From Hymenopus coronatus (Eukaryota > Arthropoda > Insecta > Mantodea > Hymenopodidae): DNA of 64,000 nucleotides. Within the stretch, counting starts at the first letter, position 1. Every line of letters starts with the position of its first letter. A program made the position numbers and the translations under genes. Of this stretch, positions 21,006 to 34,680 are shown piece after piece. Location of the stretch: positions 440,007,759 to 440,071,758 of the forward strand of contig CM060900.1 of the NCBI GenBank assembly GCA_030762935.1. Reading direction: 5' to 3'. The notes beneath the pieces were generated by a model. The model searched no databases. It worked only from the letters and a program-made list of their open reading frames with translations, and was not told where the DNA came from.

Positions 21006-22960
21006 AATTTTTTTAATATTGTATGACCTGCCATCAAAATAAGACATTCTAATGATTATATATACTGATATTAGCATAAGGAATATAAATGAAGTGGAAA
21101 TATTATGTTGGAACATACCTTGTTATCCGACAGCAATGAAATGTACAAGAGAAGTTATCAAAAGCTTCCGTACTTCCACCTCTCACTTGAATTTGACAAA
21201 TGCTAATAGAAAAATAAAAAAACACCTGTCATAACATTGTAGTATTCTAAACGTATTCTTGTTTCAAACACATAGTGTAATAATCAATTATAAATAATGT
21301 TTCTGATGTTAATTGTTTTTCTCTGCATAAAAGGAGATATAATCAGAACTACCTGGCTTTATCAGATTCACACACTTTAATTGTACAGTGGATTTTATAT
21401 ATTCCTGATTTATTGTTAATTAGTATTCTATTGGAAGAGGTTTCATGAGTAGATCCTTAATACTGTATTTGTTACGGAATACCAAACTGATGAGGAACCT
21501 GTTTTCAGATGATGGGAGCAAATGCTCCGGAAACTAGTTCCTTCAACTATAAAAGTAATTGGAGGTAATAAATATCTGACTGGCTTCTACAAGTTACCAT
21601 TCAAAATAAGAACTGAAACTTTCCTAACAATATAGTGAGTAAGTTTTCTTGGTCTTTCATCCAGATGAACATGTTGGTTAAGTATATGCAGTGATGTACA
21701 CATCTGAAACATCATCACTTCACCACATGTTCACCTGGCTAAGGTTTCCTAATTTTTGGAATTTTTATAGTGTAACAAAAATGTTAAGGCTTTCATAAGC
21801 TCTTATCAAAGTGGACTTCCACATAGTCTACTGTGTTCTGACTGTGTACCACCTATTTGTATCCTTGATTCCATCTTTAGGCAGACTCAAGGAGGATTAA
21901 GAGGGCATATAGCCCCCCTCTTAATTATAAGAAAGACATACAAATTGTTTTACATTAGTACATTCAAAATCAACACGTTAATTTCTATTAAATTGCTTAA
22001 ACAAAATAACATTTACTTGTACACAGTCATGAGTAATTTATCTTAGTAGTATATTATCAAAATATATTCCGTTAATTGGAAAAGTAAGAAAAGAAATGGA
22101 TAGTTCAAGTCAAATATGCTTTACATTTATACTTAAATAACTCTCATTACAATGAGGATCAATAACTTACATTTAAAAGTCATGTTTATGTAATAACTAA
22201 TTTAAAAGTTTGCTCAAATTTAAATTAAACTGTACATCCAAAGAATAATTCATGGATCATTTATAGGATCACACTGGTTCTGACTGATTTGTTCTGATGG
22301 TTTTATCATCTCCATTTCAACCAGCAATGGATCACAAAGAAGAAAATATTGTTAGGACCGCTGGTACTTATTTGGTTTTACTGAAAAGACTTCTTCCATA
22401 ACCTTCCATATTTAATTAGTGTATTTTCCGAATCTTTGTGACAGATCATATAGCTGATAATACTGCTAAACCAATGAACAGTTTCCCTCAAAAAGGACTG
22501 AAATATACTCATATCCTTATGAAGAATGCCAGAAATAGCTGAACTACAAGAGGTGACCAGTAGGCAATCGACAGGTTGCCATTTGTTCTTTTCCACGTAG
22601 CCCACTGTGTTGTAACTGTGTCCCAGTCATTTTCATAAAATCAGTCTCTTGGCTGATTGCCAACAGCATGGTTGGTGTGCAGCAGCAACACAATAGGTCA
22701 TGTGAAAATGGACAAAAAGCTCTGTTAATTGTAAGGAATGTGCTCCTTTGCTTCTCCTAAAAGCAGCTGGGACTTAGTGGGTGCATAGTTAGAACGAGGT
22801 AGCCTATGTAGTAATCCACCTTCACTCCTACTTCACTTTATTGTGCATTATTGGGACATTTAACAAACCCTAGTTTGCATCTTTATTTCAATTGTGACAT
22901 TATTTGATGATTGTTGTATATGAATTTCATGAAGTACTAAAGTTTATTTTACCTTTACAG
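21006..22960. other. Intronic sequence, nothing recognised
   Basis: No homologous reading frame or terminal repeats were seen. The stretch ends in a good acceptor, 'ttttacctttacag', at 22960. Confidence 0.5.
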
Positions 22961-23086
22961 GAAACAGAAACTGGGATTGTGTGGTATCCTAACAATGAAC
23001 CATACTCTTGTATGGTAGCTTCACCCAAAAAGGAGTCAAAATTAAAGGGATTGAAGAGCTTTATTGCATATCAATTAACCCCAACT
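22961..23086 (+). CDS. SH3PX1: Sorting nexin SH3PX1/SNX9 family, PX domain exon (first half)
   Basis: This 126-base exon (42 codons, phase 0-0) lies between 'acctttacag' and 'gtaagtca'. The peptide ETETGIVWYPNNEPYSC is followed by MVASPKKESKLKGLKSFIAY and QLTPT. It aligns without gaps to the start of the SNX9 PX domain ([20 protein letters not shown] and KMYGLKSYIEYQLTPT). The PX domain binds phosphoinositides such as PI(4,5)P2 on the plasma membrane. In SNX9 this region supplies the first beta strands. The C-terminal residues QLTPT run directly into the next exon. Confidence 0.96.
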
Positions 23087-23359
23087 GTAAGTCATTTTGT
23101 TTGTGCACGAGGGTAGATTAATTCTGAAAATATGTATGTGTTGCAGTATGGAGGGTTGTAACCCTTTAGCGGTGAAAGGAAATAACTTTTATAAGCTTGA
23201 TAGCAGTATTAACTTTTCAGCAATGTTCAGGCTCAGAAAACTGAGTCTAGGAAAGGATATCAATATCCTTTAAACCAAATGGAAGTATCAATGAGTACAC
23301 TGAAAATGTTTGAGCACTTTTTCTCTCTGACTTTCACAAATTTGTAGAAAAATATTTGA

Positions 23360-24110
23360 GCGAGAAATGATATTTGGTAATCAACACTTTACCTTGCAAA
23401 GGGGTTTAGACATTTTGCACTTGACAGTAATATTGTGCCTGTCCCACAGTAGAATGTGCCCTCTGTCTTCAAAACCAAGTACCCATGAAATTATCCCCAT
23501 AGAGGAGCACATGAAAAACCTGCACACATCCAGAGGACTAATACATTATATCATGGGCTGTGGCCCCTATTCAGCATATCTGAACTGGTTTGGACTAAGA
23601 GATGCTTGCCTGTATGTGTGGGGCATGGGAGACACCAGAGCATGCTGTTTGGGAATGTCCATTGACAGTTACCTACAGAATCACGGCACTCTCCCAACTA
23701 GAAAACTGACAAATAAGAATGATCATCAGAAGCAGATGACTCTGGCCCTGGCTTGACAAGTTGGCTAACTCGACACCCTTTACAGCTCTGACAAACCACA
23801 GGCAGCACCAAGGGAACAATCTCCAACATTAAATAGGACAACCCCACCTTGTGTAGAAGAATTGTACATATTTAGTTAGAATTATAGTAAATAAAAAGTC
23901 ATTGTGAATAAATAAATGCCAGTATGAAATGTCCAAGTAAGCATTAGGTAATTAAGAGTAGGTAGTTAAGTAGGTTGGGCCAGTGCCGTTGTAAAATTAA
24001 CATGTGGTAGCTATAAGTAGAATTGAAACAATGTCGACAATCAATGCTCTGTCATAGAGTCTAAGTATAAGTACTCCTTGCTGTCCAAATAAATTTAACT
24101 GTAAACTGAG
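23360..24110 (+). pseudogene. R1/Jockey-like LINE 3' end fragment
   Basis: In one frame the sequence reads LIHYIMGCGPYSAYLNWFGL then RDACLYVWGMGDTR, and after a frame change REHVVWECPLT. This is the HGPY..YL.RFGL...C.CG...ETPEHV..ECP pattern found near the C-terminus of R1/Jockey-type LINE ORF2 proteins. Downstream is a probable 3' UTR with AATAAA-like stretches ending near 24.1 kb ('ccaaataaattta'). Nothing of the RT or endonuclease is left, so it is a 5'-truncated, frameshifted relic. Confidence 0.65.
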
Positions 24111-25312
24111 ATTGATGTTTGGAGGAATTTAGTTAAAAAACCAACTCAACAAATTAATATGCATGTAAACTGAGACCTTGCTGCAGAGCAAGATCTGGCT
24201 TTTTTTTCGCTTTCTTCTAAGGCAGCTGCAAGTGAGTGTTACTTTCAGATAGTGGGCTGCAACATAATGCATAGCAGTAAGATTGTACTAGTAGTGACCT
24301 AAATAAGCAGACAGTAATGATGTATGGGCACATAGAACACTTCAAAAGATCTTAAAAGAGAGCAAAATAGTACTCATTCTTGAAAATAAACTCAATATAA
24401 AATATTTAATAAAACATAACCAAAAAAAATCTGGGATTATTGGGATGGATTGCAAGCAACAAAAACTATTTATATAGCTTAAAGTAAAACACAGGGAACT
24501 CTTTAGATAATCAAATACAGAGAAGAGGAAAAAATTGGCAATAGCAGCACATTTTTGGGCAAAACAAAATGAAATTGTCAACTTATTCACACTAATTAAG
24601 CGTTCTAAACTGATCATTTGTAAAAAATTACTTTAATGATAAAAATTAATTACAATAAAGCTTGTCACTAAATTTTCACTAATATTGACAGAGGAGCAAG
24701 TAGTCTGCTGTGAATATTTGGGGTATGCCATCCAGTCAGTCAGCTGACGAGGAAGACATTCCTTGAAACTATTTTTGAGGTAATTACCTAATTTATTGCA
24801 ACCACATCTAAAGCATTTAAGGTATATGAAGCTTTGGATTTATGGATAGGAAGTACTAGCAAAACTGTATTACAGTATACTGAGCGGATGTTTGTTATTA
24901 ATTTGACCTGAAAAAAGCATATATGGTAGGAAAGATATTTTAGCAAAGTTTCTGAAGTCCCAAAGTGCAGTGGAAGACATAATATGCCAGCTGAATAGAG
25001 AAAAATGGTTGCACACCATCTGTAGTAGTGATACAGGGTAGTAGGTGAAAGGTCTCGATAGAGAGAAGTTTAGTTTGGTCAGTGAATCAGCTAAGTAGGT
25101 GTGAAAGGGGAAAAGAAGAGAGTTACAACTGAATACACAGTGAGTGTATAATAAAATTTCATTCCTTACTATAGTGCTTTGTTGCATTTATTGGTAATTT
25201 GTTACTTTATGTTTGACCATTGATGATTGTTAATGAAGAATTTAAATTGAACAGCCATGCCAATTATAGCTTAGGGTTATAGAATCTCTTGCCAAAGTTC
25301 CTAAGCACTTTT
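24111..25312. other. Intronic sequence, nothing recognised
   Basis: AT-rich, with no homology noted on either strand. Confidence 0.45.
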
Positions 25313-25480
25313 AAGGCAATACATTGGTGAAAATAAATAAATCCACAGTTTTCTTCAAATTGCTTTAACTTTTTTTGCCATATACTCAAGATTATAAAAC
25401 ATATGGGAGACACAAAAAAGTTTGAGGTGTGTGAAACTGTTAAAAATATGTTCTTTAATTCATAATCACTTCTTTTATAT
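25313..25480. repeat. Stretch resembling an end of the Mutator-like element at 34.7-37.6 kb
   Basis: The stretch begins AAGGCAATACATTGGTGAAA and then reads 'aaatccacagttttcttcaaattg.ttt'. This resembles the reverse complement of the right end near 37.6 kb ('tatgaaaattg.aaaatccacagctttcttccaattgtttt') and the left start AAGGCAATGTATCAATGAAA at 34681. A second match follows ('ttaattcataatcacttctttt' against the flank near 37.48 kb). It is probably a non-coding relative or solo end of that transposon. No partner end was located on the right. Confidence 0.35.
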
Positions 25481-26545
<1,065 letters not shown>

Positions 26546-26904
26546 TGAATACCACTCTTTGCATGTGCGCATAAAATAGCAGATAAGAGATATGTTATTA
26601 TGTTGCCAGTATAGTTTTTGTTAATGTTTTTTAAGAGTAAATAGTGGATCTGTAACAATTACATGTTAAAACTACTTATATAGAGTTCATATTACAGTAG
26701 TGATTATAACAAATTGTTCATTATAGGTATAGTCTAGATCATAGTCAGATCTTAAAATAATAGTTCATTTTAGTTTGCAGAAAATTTCAAGCCAAGGAAC
26801 AAATGAATGCAAAGCATAAAGAATTACTATGTAATAATTAAAACCATGAATTTCTGGGCTTTGTGGCCATGATCCAGTTAACGTGTGTTTTGTGATTAAT
26901 ACCA

Positions 26905-27135
26905 AATTGTACTACATATGGCACCACAAGTGATGGTGATATATGCATTAAAATGATATTTGGGAATGAACAGTTCCAGGACTAAGCTTGAGGCACCTTC
27001 CTAGCATTTGCCAGTTATGATGACTGAAAACAAAACATATAAACCTCAGGAAGGATTGTCCTAGCAGGATTTGAACCATGAACCACCTATTTGTATGTAT
27101 GTGCTTTAATGACCTTGGCAGTATGCATTTTATGA
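26905..27135 (-). mobile_element. tRNA-derived SINE, family A variant, copy 2
   Basis: The left part matches family A ('ggcac.acaagtgatggtgatatatg.att'). The right part has AGGATTTGAACCATGAACCA, the complement of a B box (GGTTCAAATCC), then 'gctttaatgaccttggca' in the A-box region. The middle segment is like that of the copy at 49.34 kb and lacks the AACCCGGAGAAA core. Confidence 0.6.
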
Positions 27136-27455
27136 TTCTTAACATTTTATCATGTAATGTATGGATAAGCGAGGAAATGCTTTCTTATATGTCTCCTCCT
27201 TCACTGATTAATCTCATCAAAATAGATTTGCTTGTCAGGCTGTTAGAAGGTTAAGAGTGTACATTGATTGGCTTGTTACCTATGGAAGGGAGGAGTGAGT
27301 GGTGAGAGAAGATGGACAGTTTCTCTCAAGAATTGGCAACTCCTTCATATTTATGTTGTGCATTGTTTTCTTAAATCTTAAGTATCTCTATATAGAATCT
27401 ACTGCTTATTTAATAATGTTTGGTAGTTAGGAGTTCTCTATCTTTTCATAACATA

Positions 27456-28752
27456 CGAGGGGCATACTGAAAGTCACGAGCAACCCATTGTAAAAATTTA
27501 AATGTCAACAATGTAACGAAACGAATTGCAGGATCGTAATCTACAGACTTTAAGCCACATGTTGACATATTGTGACGTCATTAGCTTCTATCACGTGACC
27601 ACAGACGGTGTTTGAAAAATGGCTGACATTGATGTTTCGTTTCGACAGCTTGCTGTCATTGAATTCCTTGTGAAAGAAGGAAAATCTGCTCCTGAAATTC
27701 ATCTCAGACTTCAATGTGCGTATGGAGGTGTCTGCATGGGTGCCAGCAGTGTTAGAAGATGGGTGAAACATTTCAAAGATGGAAACACGAATCTCCAAAT
27801 TGCGCCTCGTAATGGGCGTCCTCGAACTGCCTCTACAGAACGCAACAAGGAAAGAGTTGATGAGCTCATTACAGGAGATAGGCGTTTCACTGTGAATGAA
27901 ATTGCTGCGAAAATTGGAATAGGACATATTGCAGTGCAAGAAATGATCCACAGCTTGGGTTATCAAAAGGTCTGTGCCCGTTGGCTCCCCGTTTATTGAC
28001 TGAAGACCACAAACTTCAGAGAAGAACCATTGCACAAAACCTTCTTCAGAGATTTCATAATGAAGGTGATGAAATTTTGACGTGTATTGTGACTGGAGAT
28101 GAGAGCTGGTTCCATTGCTATGAGCCAGAAACAAAACGTCAAGAGTATGGAATGGCACCACTTGAACTCATCATCGAAGAAGAAAGCAAAGACAGTGCAG
28201 TGTGTAGGAAAAGTTATGGGAAGTGTCTTTTGGGATGCACAAGGTTGCATTCTGGTTGACTTTCTTGAACCTGGACAAACCATAAATTCTGCCCGCTACA
28301 TCAAGACACTTTTGAAGCTCCGTCGGGCTTTGCGTGATAAACGCCCTGGAAAGAGGATCATCCTTCAACAGGATAATGTGCGTCCGCATACTGCCTGTGC
28401 CACTATGGAGAAGATCAGGGCATTAGGGTGGGAAATTCTTCCACATCCTCCCTACAGTCCCAACTTGGCACAACTGACTATCATCTTTTCGGTTCTGTGA
28501 AGGAACAGATGCGTGGCCAACGCTACGAGATGCTGGAGGATATTCGGAAAGCAGTGCGTCAGGGTCTGCGGGCAGCTGGAACGGAGTTCTATCACAAGGG
28601 CATTTTCAAACTTGTAGAATGATGGAAAAAATGTGTGCAAAACAATGGAGTGAAAGAAAGTCTGTAGATTATGATGATGTATTTGGTTTAGCTTAAAAAT
28701 AAATATTAAGATTGTAAAACAGTGTTGCTCATGACTTTCAGTATGCCCCTCG
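27456..28752 (+). mobile_element. Mariner transposon, full length (1297 bp), copy with CGAGGGGCATACTG ends
   Basis: Terminal inverted repeats are CGAGGGGCATACTGAAAGTC at 27456 and, reversed, at 28752 with the same 20 bases. The match continues with one mismatch (ACGAGCAAC against ATGAGCAAC). TA dinucleotides at 27454-27455 and 28753-28754 are the target-site duplication. Size and layout are typical of mariner. The insertion is in the large intron after the second PX exon, same orientation as the host gene. Confidence 0.96.
27619..28622 (+). pseudogene. Mariner transposase with three frameshifts
   Basis: The start is ATG at 27619. The N-terminal HTH region (FRQLAVIEFLVKEGKSAPEI, SSVRRWVKHFKDG, NGRPRTA) is followed by the second HTH and linker. 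The catalytic part shows VTGDESWFHCYEPETKRQ (first Asp) and IILQQDNVRPHTA (second Asp). The HPPYSPNLA..TDYHLFG block would carry the third Asp. One-base-type shifts occur near 27990, 28140 and 28467, so the protein is split over four ORFs, while in-frame stops are absent. It ends GIFKLVE and a stop at 28622. It cut and pasted the element at TA sites when intact and is not functional now. Confidence 0.95.
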
Positions 28753-28756
28753 TACA

Positions 28757-31290
28757 AATATCTAAACTTGCCATAAACTAAGCTATTGCAGATATTCAGT
28801 GTGCCTCATATGATAATTTCTTCATATTGTGGTTGTTGTGCAGCTCGTCCATGAACTGGTACCAGTAGCTGTTTTCTTTATGAAGTTTTTCATAGTTTTG
28901 TTTTAAGGACTAAAACAGAAATAGAATTACATGACATTCTGTAACTCCTTATGGCTATTCATCTGAATATCAAAATGGAGAAAGAAGAAGTCAATTAGCT
29001 TCATTTTGTTCACAGCTTAGTTGAAAAGCAAATAAGATGCATAAGAAAGAAAATTATCCCGAGCAAAATGAAGCATCATTGAAACCTTAATATATTGTGC
29101 TAAGAAAATTTGTCAGCCATTCTAAGTGAGGAACCAAAACATTAGAAACAGTACACACCGTTTATTTGAAAGATGTATGTGCCAAAAGAAAACAAAGAAT
29201 GTAGATCTCACAAAAGTTTGACACGAACAAAAATACAGTCATCTTGCCCTGTAATCCAAGGATAACATATAGTATTGGGAAACTCGTAAAATGATGTGAT
29301 ATTGTAGTACATTTTCCCTCAAGAAGGATGTCACTCTTTGAATGGCAAAAGAAAAATGTAAACCACTGATTCCTGGTTAGTACTAGAGGTTTACAAATAC
29401 CCATGTGAATGTTGCACAATTTAAATAGTGACCTTAAAGTAAAATATAAAAGCTGAAATTCAGAACATAAAAAAGAAATTACCACCTGGGACGGATGAAA
29501 AATCTGCAGTTACTGAGCATGTGCTATTTGATAAGTTTTATAGTCACCACATGTTATGAAAAGCAACAGAAGTCTTAGGTACTACAAAACACATTATTAT
29601 TATTATTATTATTGTTTATTAATTTTATTTATTTTTGGCTTATTTGTTGTTTAATTATTTTTAATTAATTTATTTTTTATTATTTAAGATATATATTATA
29701 TATTACTACCCATATAACATAAAAAAGAGAAGGAATCAAAATAAGTTGAGCATGGTTGCCAACTTTTGATAAAGATGTCCATACTCATACTAGTAAACCT
29801 TCCTTCCACAGGTAATAAACCAATTAAAATTTTTGGCATCCCTAATGACAGCCCATGAAACAAACTTTCTCATATGAGGTCAATCTTTAAAAAAGACGTG
29901 AGTAAGAGAACATTTTCTCTGAATTGATATCACAATGCATGATGAAACATTAGGAATAAAACATACATGTTAATGGACCTAGACCACAAAACCTGTAACT
30001 TCATATTTTAATGTGATAACTCCAACCGTAAGAGGCTCAGCAATTATGTTGTTGAAGTTGTTAGCATATGCTGTAACGATATTAAGTCAGAAGTATTCTT
30101 TTGATCATCATCACTGTTTCTGAGATCACAGCTTATCCACTAAAATGTATCTGCTTATAAATTACTGCACTCAACAGACATGTTCATGTGTGTTCCATGT
30201 GGCTGTATTAAAGTTTCTGTTGTTTCAACTGCAATACCTTTACATTAGTATCTCTTTGTCATACCTTAGGGTTTTTGTGGATAACATGAGTTTTTCTTTA
30301 TTTTTCCTGTTTTATGTACCCTGTTATTTGAGCACAATGTTTCTCCCATTTTCATACTTTGTACTTTTTCTTTTAATTGAAATCTAAAGTATTACATAAT
30401 TACTCTATTCATTTAGCAGAATATGTATTTTTATTCTTGATTCACATGCCTCTGTTTCACTGCTTAGTTTGTTACAGAGATTCCTTTCATTTAGAAGTAA
30501 ACTGCAGAAGTAAAATCAGGTTTCAGAATTATATATTGATTTTGTTTCTCTAAAATAATTAAATTTTCCTCAAAGGATGACCTTGTTCTTCAGATGTGTA
30601 AGCATTTGGCTTTGATGTATTAAATTCCTTCATAAACACAAGTTTATCATTAATTCATGTTTGCAATCATGTTTTGATGATTTGTTATTGTTTGGAGGCA
30701 ATATATTAGGTACATCATTGTCACTGTTAAGAATGAAAAGCCTGGTGCTCAATTATCCAGAACAGAAATGGAAATGAGAATCAGAATGGGAATGAAACAG
30801 AAAAGTGAACTTACAATTTCACAATTTACAGTCAATGAATAGGAAGTAGCAGTCCTAACCTCAATTAAATAACCGCAATATATCTTGTGTCTAAGCTTGT
30901 TCCATAATAAATCAAGAATGGAAACCAGAACAAGAGGAGAAAGTGAAAGGCTTGAGCATTGTGGGCTTTAAATAATTCACAACAAAACTGAAGATGGAAA
31001 TGGGAATATATATGGATAAGTAGGTCAATTAAAACATCCAAATTTATATTTCCCATTCTAATATTGTTTGTGCAACAGTTCATCATCTGAATCTGGATTA
31101 GCTGGCATTACAATTTAATACTGAAAAAAAAAGGAGTGGTATTGTGACTCTTAAACTAAATGCTGCAATCAGCAGCAGAAATGAAACTAAGAGTAGAAGT
31201 TTGTGTTTTCAGGCCAGCCTTAGAAACAAATTTAGCACATTTGCCTACTTTAACAGTTTAGCCATGAAACAGATTTAGCATACTTATCAA
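28757..31290. other. Intronic sequence, mostly nothing recognised
   Basis: No host exon or protein-coding relic was seen. A short (ATT)n tract lies near 29594-29613, followed by T/A-rich sequence. This is part of the intron after 26531. Confidence 0.5.
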
Positions 31291-31639
31291 CATTTACATT
31301 GGGACAGGAAAATTAGAACATTTTGGTGTTATTTTTGGTGTTTTTTGGTGTTATTTTTCATGCTTTTTGGTGTTATTTTATAGTGGGTTTTAGTGTACTA
31401 AAAGTTGATTTTAGAGACATTTTTGTGATGCATCACTTTTAAAAGTTTGGTTATAGGTGGAAATTACTTAATATATAAGTCATTTTAAATACAAACACTT
31501 TATGTATCAAGTCATGAAAACAAGCACATTATTTTTACATAAATATACAAACTATCAAGAACTATGATGAGGTTTTACTTGCACTTCTATCAGCCACTGT
31601 GAAATGCATTCTTCACAGAATATTTACCAAGTGGATTAC

Positions 31640-32310
31640 TGAGGTATGGTTCAAATGATGTCAAGGTTATGAGTTCCAAATGTTCTTTGTTTAGATTGTG
31701 TCATCTGTCAGTCGGAATCTTACTGTACTGTGCAAATAGTCTTTCACTGTCCATGTTGGAACGTGGAATCCATACTGCTTGTAGAACTGCACCTGCAAAT
31801 TAAGGATTATTTAATTTTGTTACTAGTAAGCATTTCACAATGTCAACCTTCTCAATTGAAAGTTGTAACTTGACTGCATCTTGCAGCTGTCTGCATTTTC
31901 AGAATTGTGACTGCACTGAGTGATTGTATTCTAGAAGTAGCAATTGACACAGTCTTCACAAGACCTTCATTTACTACAATGTTCTTAGGATTAAAAGATT
32001 TGTTCATCATTGTGAACACAGGCTTTGAGGGATCAGAACTCAAAAGTTCTGAGGGTTTATTTTGAAAATGTAGGCCTACTCACATAAGAGAATCCTTCTC
32101 TTTTGCTTGAAACACTTGGTTGCCAACACTTTCACCTTCAAAAAATATCCTGGCTGATCACTTTGAACCATGCTTAAGTTGTTGAACCTTGAGTATAAAT
32201 CATGGGCAGTAGAGAACTTGGATCCCTTAAGATGTTTTACAAGTGCCATGAGGTCTCAAGCATATTCCTTAACAAACACTGCTTCACTTTTACTGTGTTA
32301 AAGTCAAACC
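31640..32310 (-). pseudogene. hAT-type transposase C-terminal region, decayed
   Basis: The minus strand reads AVWIPRSNMDSERLFAQYSK then IPTDR, a stop, and HNLNKEHLELITLTSFE. This resembles the hAT C-terminal dimerisation block (W.P.....ER.FS.Y...L.DRR..L...NL..L). Upstream frames (DLMALVKHLKGSKFSTAHDL, YSRFNNLSMVQSDQPGYF, KTVSIATSRIQSLSAVTILK) are plausible preceding domain pieces separated by stops. The N-terminal BED finger and the RNase-H-like catalytic core were not recognised. The family call is from a short motif, so moderate certainty only. Confidence 0.5.
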
Positions 32311-32747
32311 GTTAAGCTTAGGTTGAAGCCCAGACTTAAGTCAAATCATTAAACTTAAAAGAAAAACATCAAAAAGTTAAAACCCACTAGAAGAATTGCA
32401 AATGATATTTTACAAAAATTGTCACCAGGGCTAGTTCAAAATACCTTAGCAACACATCGCTAAATATGAAGCAACATTGAAAAGTGCAATGAGGAAATTG
32501 GCAACAATATTACCTATGTTGTTAAATAGCCAGCCAGCCAACTGTTGAATACATATTATATTTATCCAAATACTAGATGACCTCAAATGATAAACAACCC
32601 CCATTTTTCAGAACTAAGTTTTGAAATTAAGAATATCACCTATATAAAAAGAAGATATTTTAATTTTTAAATTAAATTTAAAATTTTGCCATATATTTTG
32701 AACAAACTGAGGGACATTTAAATTGGTTTTACTTTTTTACTTAATTT

Positions 32748-33420
32748 GAATTTATGTGGAAATTCACATATGGATAGGAGAGAGGGAGAGGAGAGAGCAG
32801 AAATTATATACCGGTACCCAAGTATGCGATCAGAGGTTGCAGTGGTAGCGCAACTGTTAACAAAGTAATGGATATAATTTTCTATTTCGAAACATACCTA
32901 ATATAACACACCATTGTAAAAAGTTTTACCTAAAGTAACAATTCAAAATTGTGTGAAAATTCACTTTTTGTGCACATGAGACACAGAGAGGGGAATAAAG
33001 AAATATAAAGTGTATGTGCATGAGAGAATCTGACAATGGCAGTATCAGCATATCTCCTAAGATGATGGATACAATTTTCTATTTAGTCAAAATACCAATG
33101 TAGTGCATTGTTGTAAAGGATACCTAATTTGAATTTGTGTGTGAAACTCACTTTGTGAGCAGGAGAGAGATGGACAAGAATGAAAATGTACCGCTATGTC
33201 TGTGCACGACGGTAATAGTGGCAGCTTACCTGTAATGATGATGAATATAATTTTATACTTACACAACACAACCAAATATAACACATCACTGTAATAAGTT
33301 TTGCTATAGTTTTACCTAGTTCAAATTTGCATGTAAACTTATTGTGTGTGGTAGAGAGAAACAGAGTGGTGGAAGGAAATGTACTAGTGTATGTGCAGCT
33401 GGAAGGAGGGAAATGCACAG
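32748..33420. repeat. Diverged tandem array, ~190-bp monomer, about 3.5 copies
   Basis: Equivalent points fall at 32748, 32944, 33131 and 33322, giving spacings of 196, 187 and 191 bases. Each unit has '(t)caaattt.tgtg..aa.tca', a G/A-rich 'gagaga.agagag' part, 'tatgtgca/tatgcg', a 'g..agtggcag/gtagc' part and '(ga)tgatg.atataattttctatt'. It then has 'taacaca.ca.tgtaa.aagttttaccta'. The copies are clearly diverged. The array lies wholly inside the proposed hAT element. Confidence 0.75.
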
Positions 33421-34029
33421 CTAAACCTCTCTCTTTTGCTTAACCGTTTGCTCCTAATCAACATTATGTGCAACCACTGATTTTTATTTTAGTCCTGGAA
33501 AAAAATCTTTTTCCTAATGAGGCCTATTAACAGTAAACCTTTTGTTGCGAATTGAAGGCACTAGATCAGCTGTGTACGTTATGACCTTGATGGTAAGCGT
33601 TACAATTTTCCCCAAGGTTTACCATTTTTGTACTTGTGAAGTTTGAAACTTACTTTCTGCTGCATACTATTCAGAAAACATCTCAAATCCAAGACAACCC
33701 CAGTTCTGGACATTAATATTTTGATAAAAAACATTGCTCGTATACAGATAAACATGGTACTTATTCTGTCTGAAAGTATTTTTAGTACTATATCAGCACC
33801 AAAAAATCTTGACTTTTTTTTTTTTACCTGGATTTATCTCATATCGTTAGAAAATCATGCAAAGTGTTGTATCTTGTGTAAAAACCCAATTTTTGCATTA
33901 TTTTGTGATTTGAAATTGGCAAATTCTGCCATTTTTGGAAGTCCAAGATAGACTTCTACTATTTTTTCATGATTTTAATGATTTTTGGTCTTATCATTTA
34001 AACGAAATTTTCCCATCCCTACTTTTATA

Positions 34030-34680
34030 GTTTGGCCATAAAATGTGTGGGAGTGGAGGCTTTTTTTATGATTTTATGACAAAGGAAGTGTAGGTTTTTT
34101 TCATGGCTTTGTGAGCCAATTCAAAGTGTTACAGATTTTCACCATGAAATGATTAAGCATTAAGTTCCATTGAATTATATTCTAACTTAAGATTACAAAC
34201 TCAACTCAATCGAACTATGCTAATTAGTATACAGGCCAGAACTCTTTGTGAGTCAACAATTTGTCACATTCATGGTTCCCCATTACTAATATGAAATTCA
34301 TAGCTTGTGGGTTTAAAATTGATTGAACCAGAAGTTATGCTAACTGGCAGCAATCAAAGAGCTGGAAAAGGGTACAAAGATTCAGTAATGGATGATTTGA
34401 ATTGTAAATTCAGCTCTCTCATGTAAATTGTTTATCTTATCATGTGTTATGATTAGGAGATGTTATGTTATTTTATATTTTTGGGAAGTTTTATTATTCA
34501 TGTTATGAATTTTGAAATATGGACTAGAAGTCTTATAGCCCATCACCACTCACCTCTTTGAGTAAAGTGGAGAGAACAACCTTGCTTTTTGCTTACAAGA
34601 ATGACCTACTGTGCTCTGTGTGACCTATAACTGCACAGAAATTCATTCAGTTCAGTGGCAATATGCATTACTTTCCATTT
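34030..34680. other. Intronic sequence between the hAT and Mutator-like elements
   Basis: No gene was seen. T-rich stretches occur near 34060-34110. Confidence 0.4.

Larger units (their letters stand above)
31299..34021 (-). mobile_element. hAT-like DNA transposon, degenerate, with internal tandem array
   Basis: The left end TTGGGACAGGAAAATT (31299-31314) and the reverse complement of the right end, TAGGGATGGGAAAATT (34021 backwards), agree at 13 of 16 positions. The adjacent octamers CATTTACA (31291-31298) and CTTTTATA (34022-34029) agree at 6 of 8, as for an old 8-bp target duplication. Eight-bp duplications and TAGGG-like ends are typical of hAT. Minus-strand transposase remains lie inside the left half, and the right half holds a ~190-bp tandem array. 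The 2.7-kb length fits an autonomous hAT size, but no intact ORF remains. Confidence 0.6.

Noticed and set aside
27550..28161. 203-codon minus-strand ORF
   Set aside because: Antisense of the mariner transposase at 27619-28622. The sense strand has the HTH and catalytic motifs.
32748..33420. LTR-like or coding explanation for the repeated blocks
   Set aside because: Spacings of 187-196 bases with more than three units show a tandem array, not a pair of LTRs. Frames are not conserved between units.
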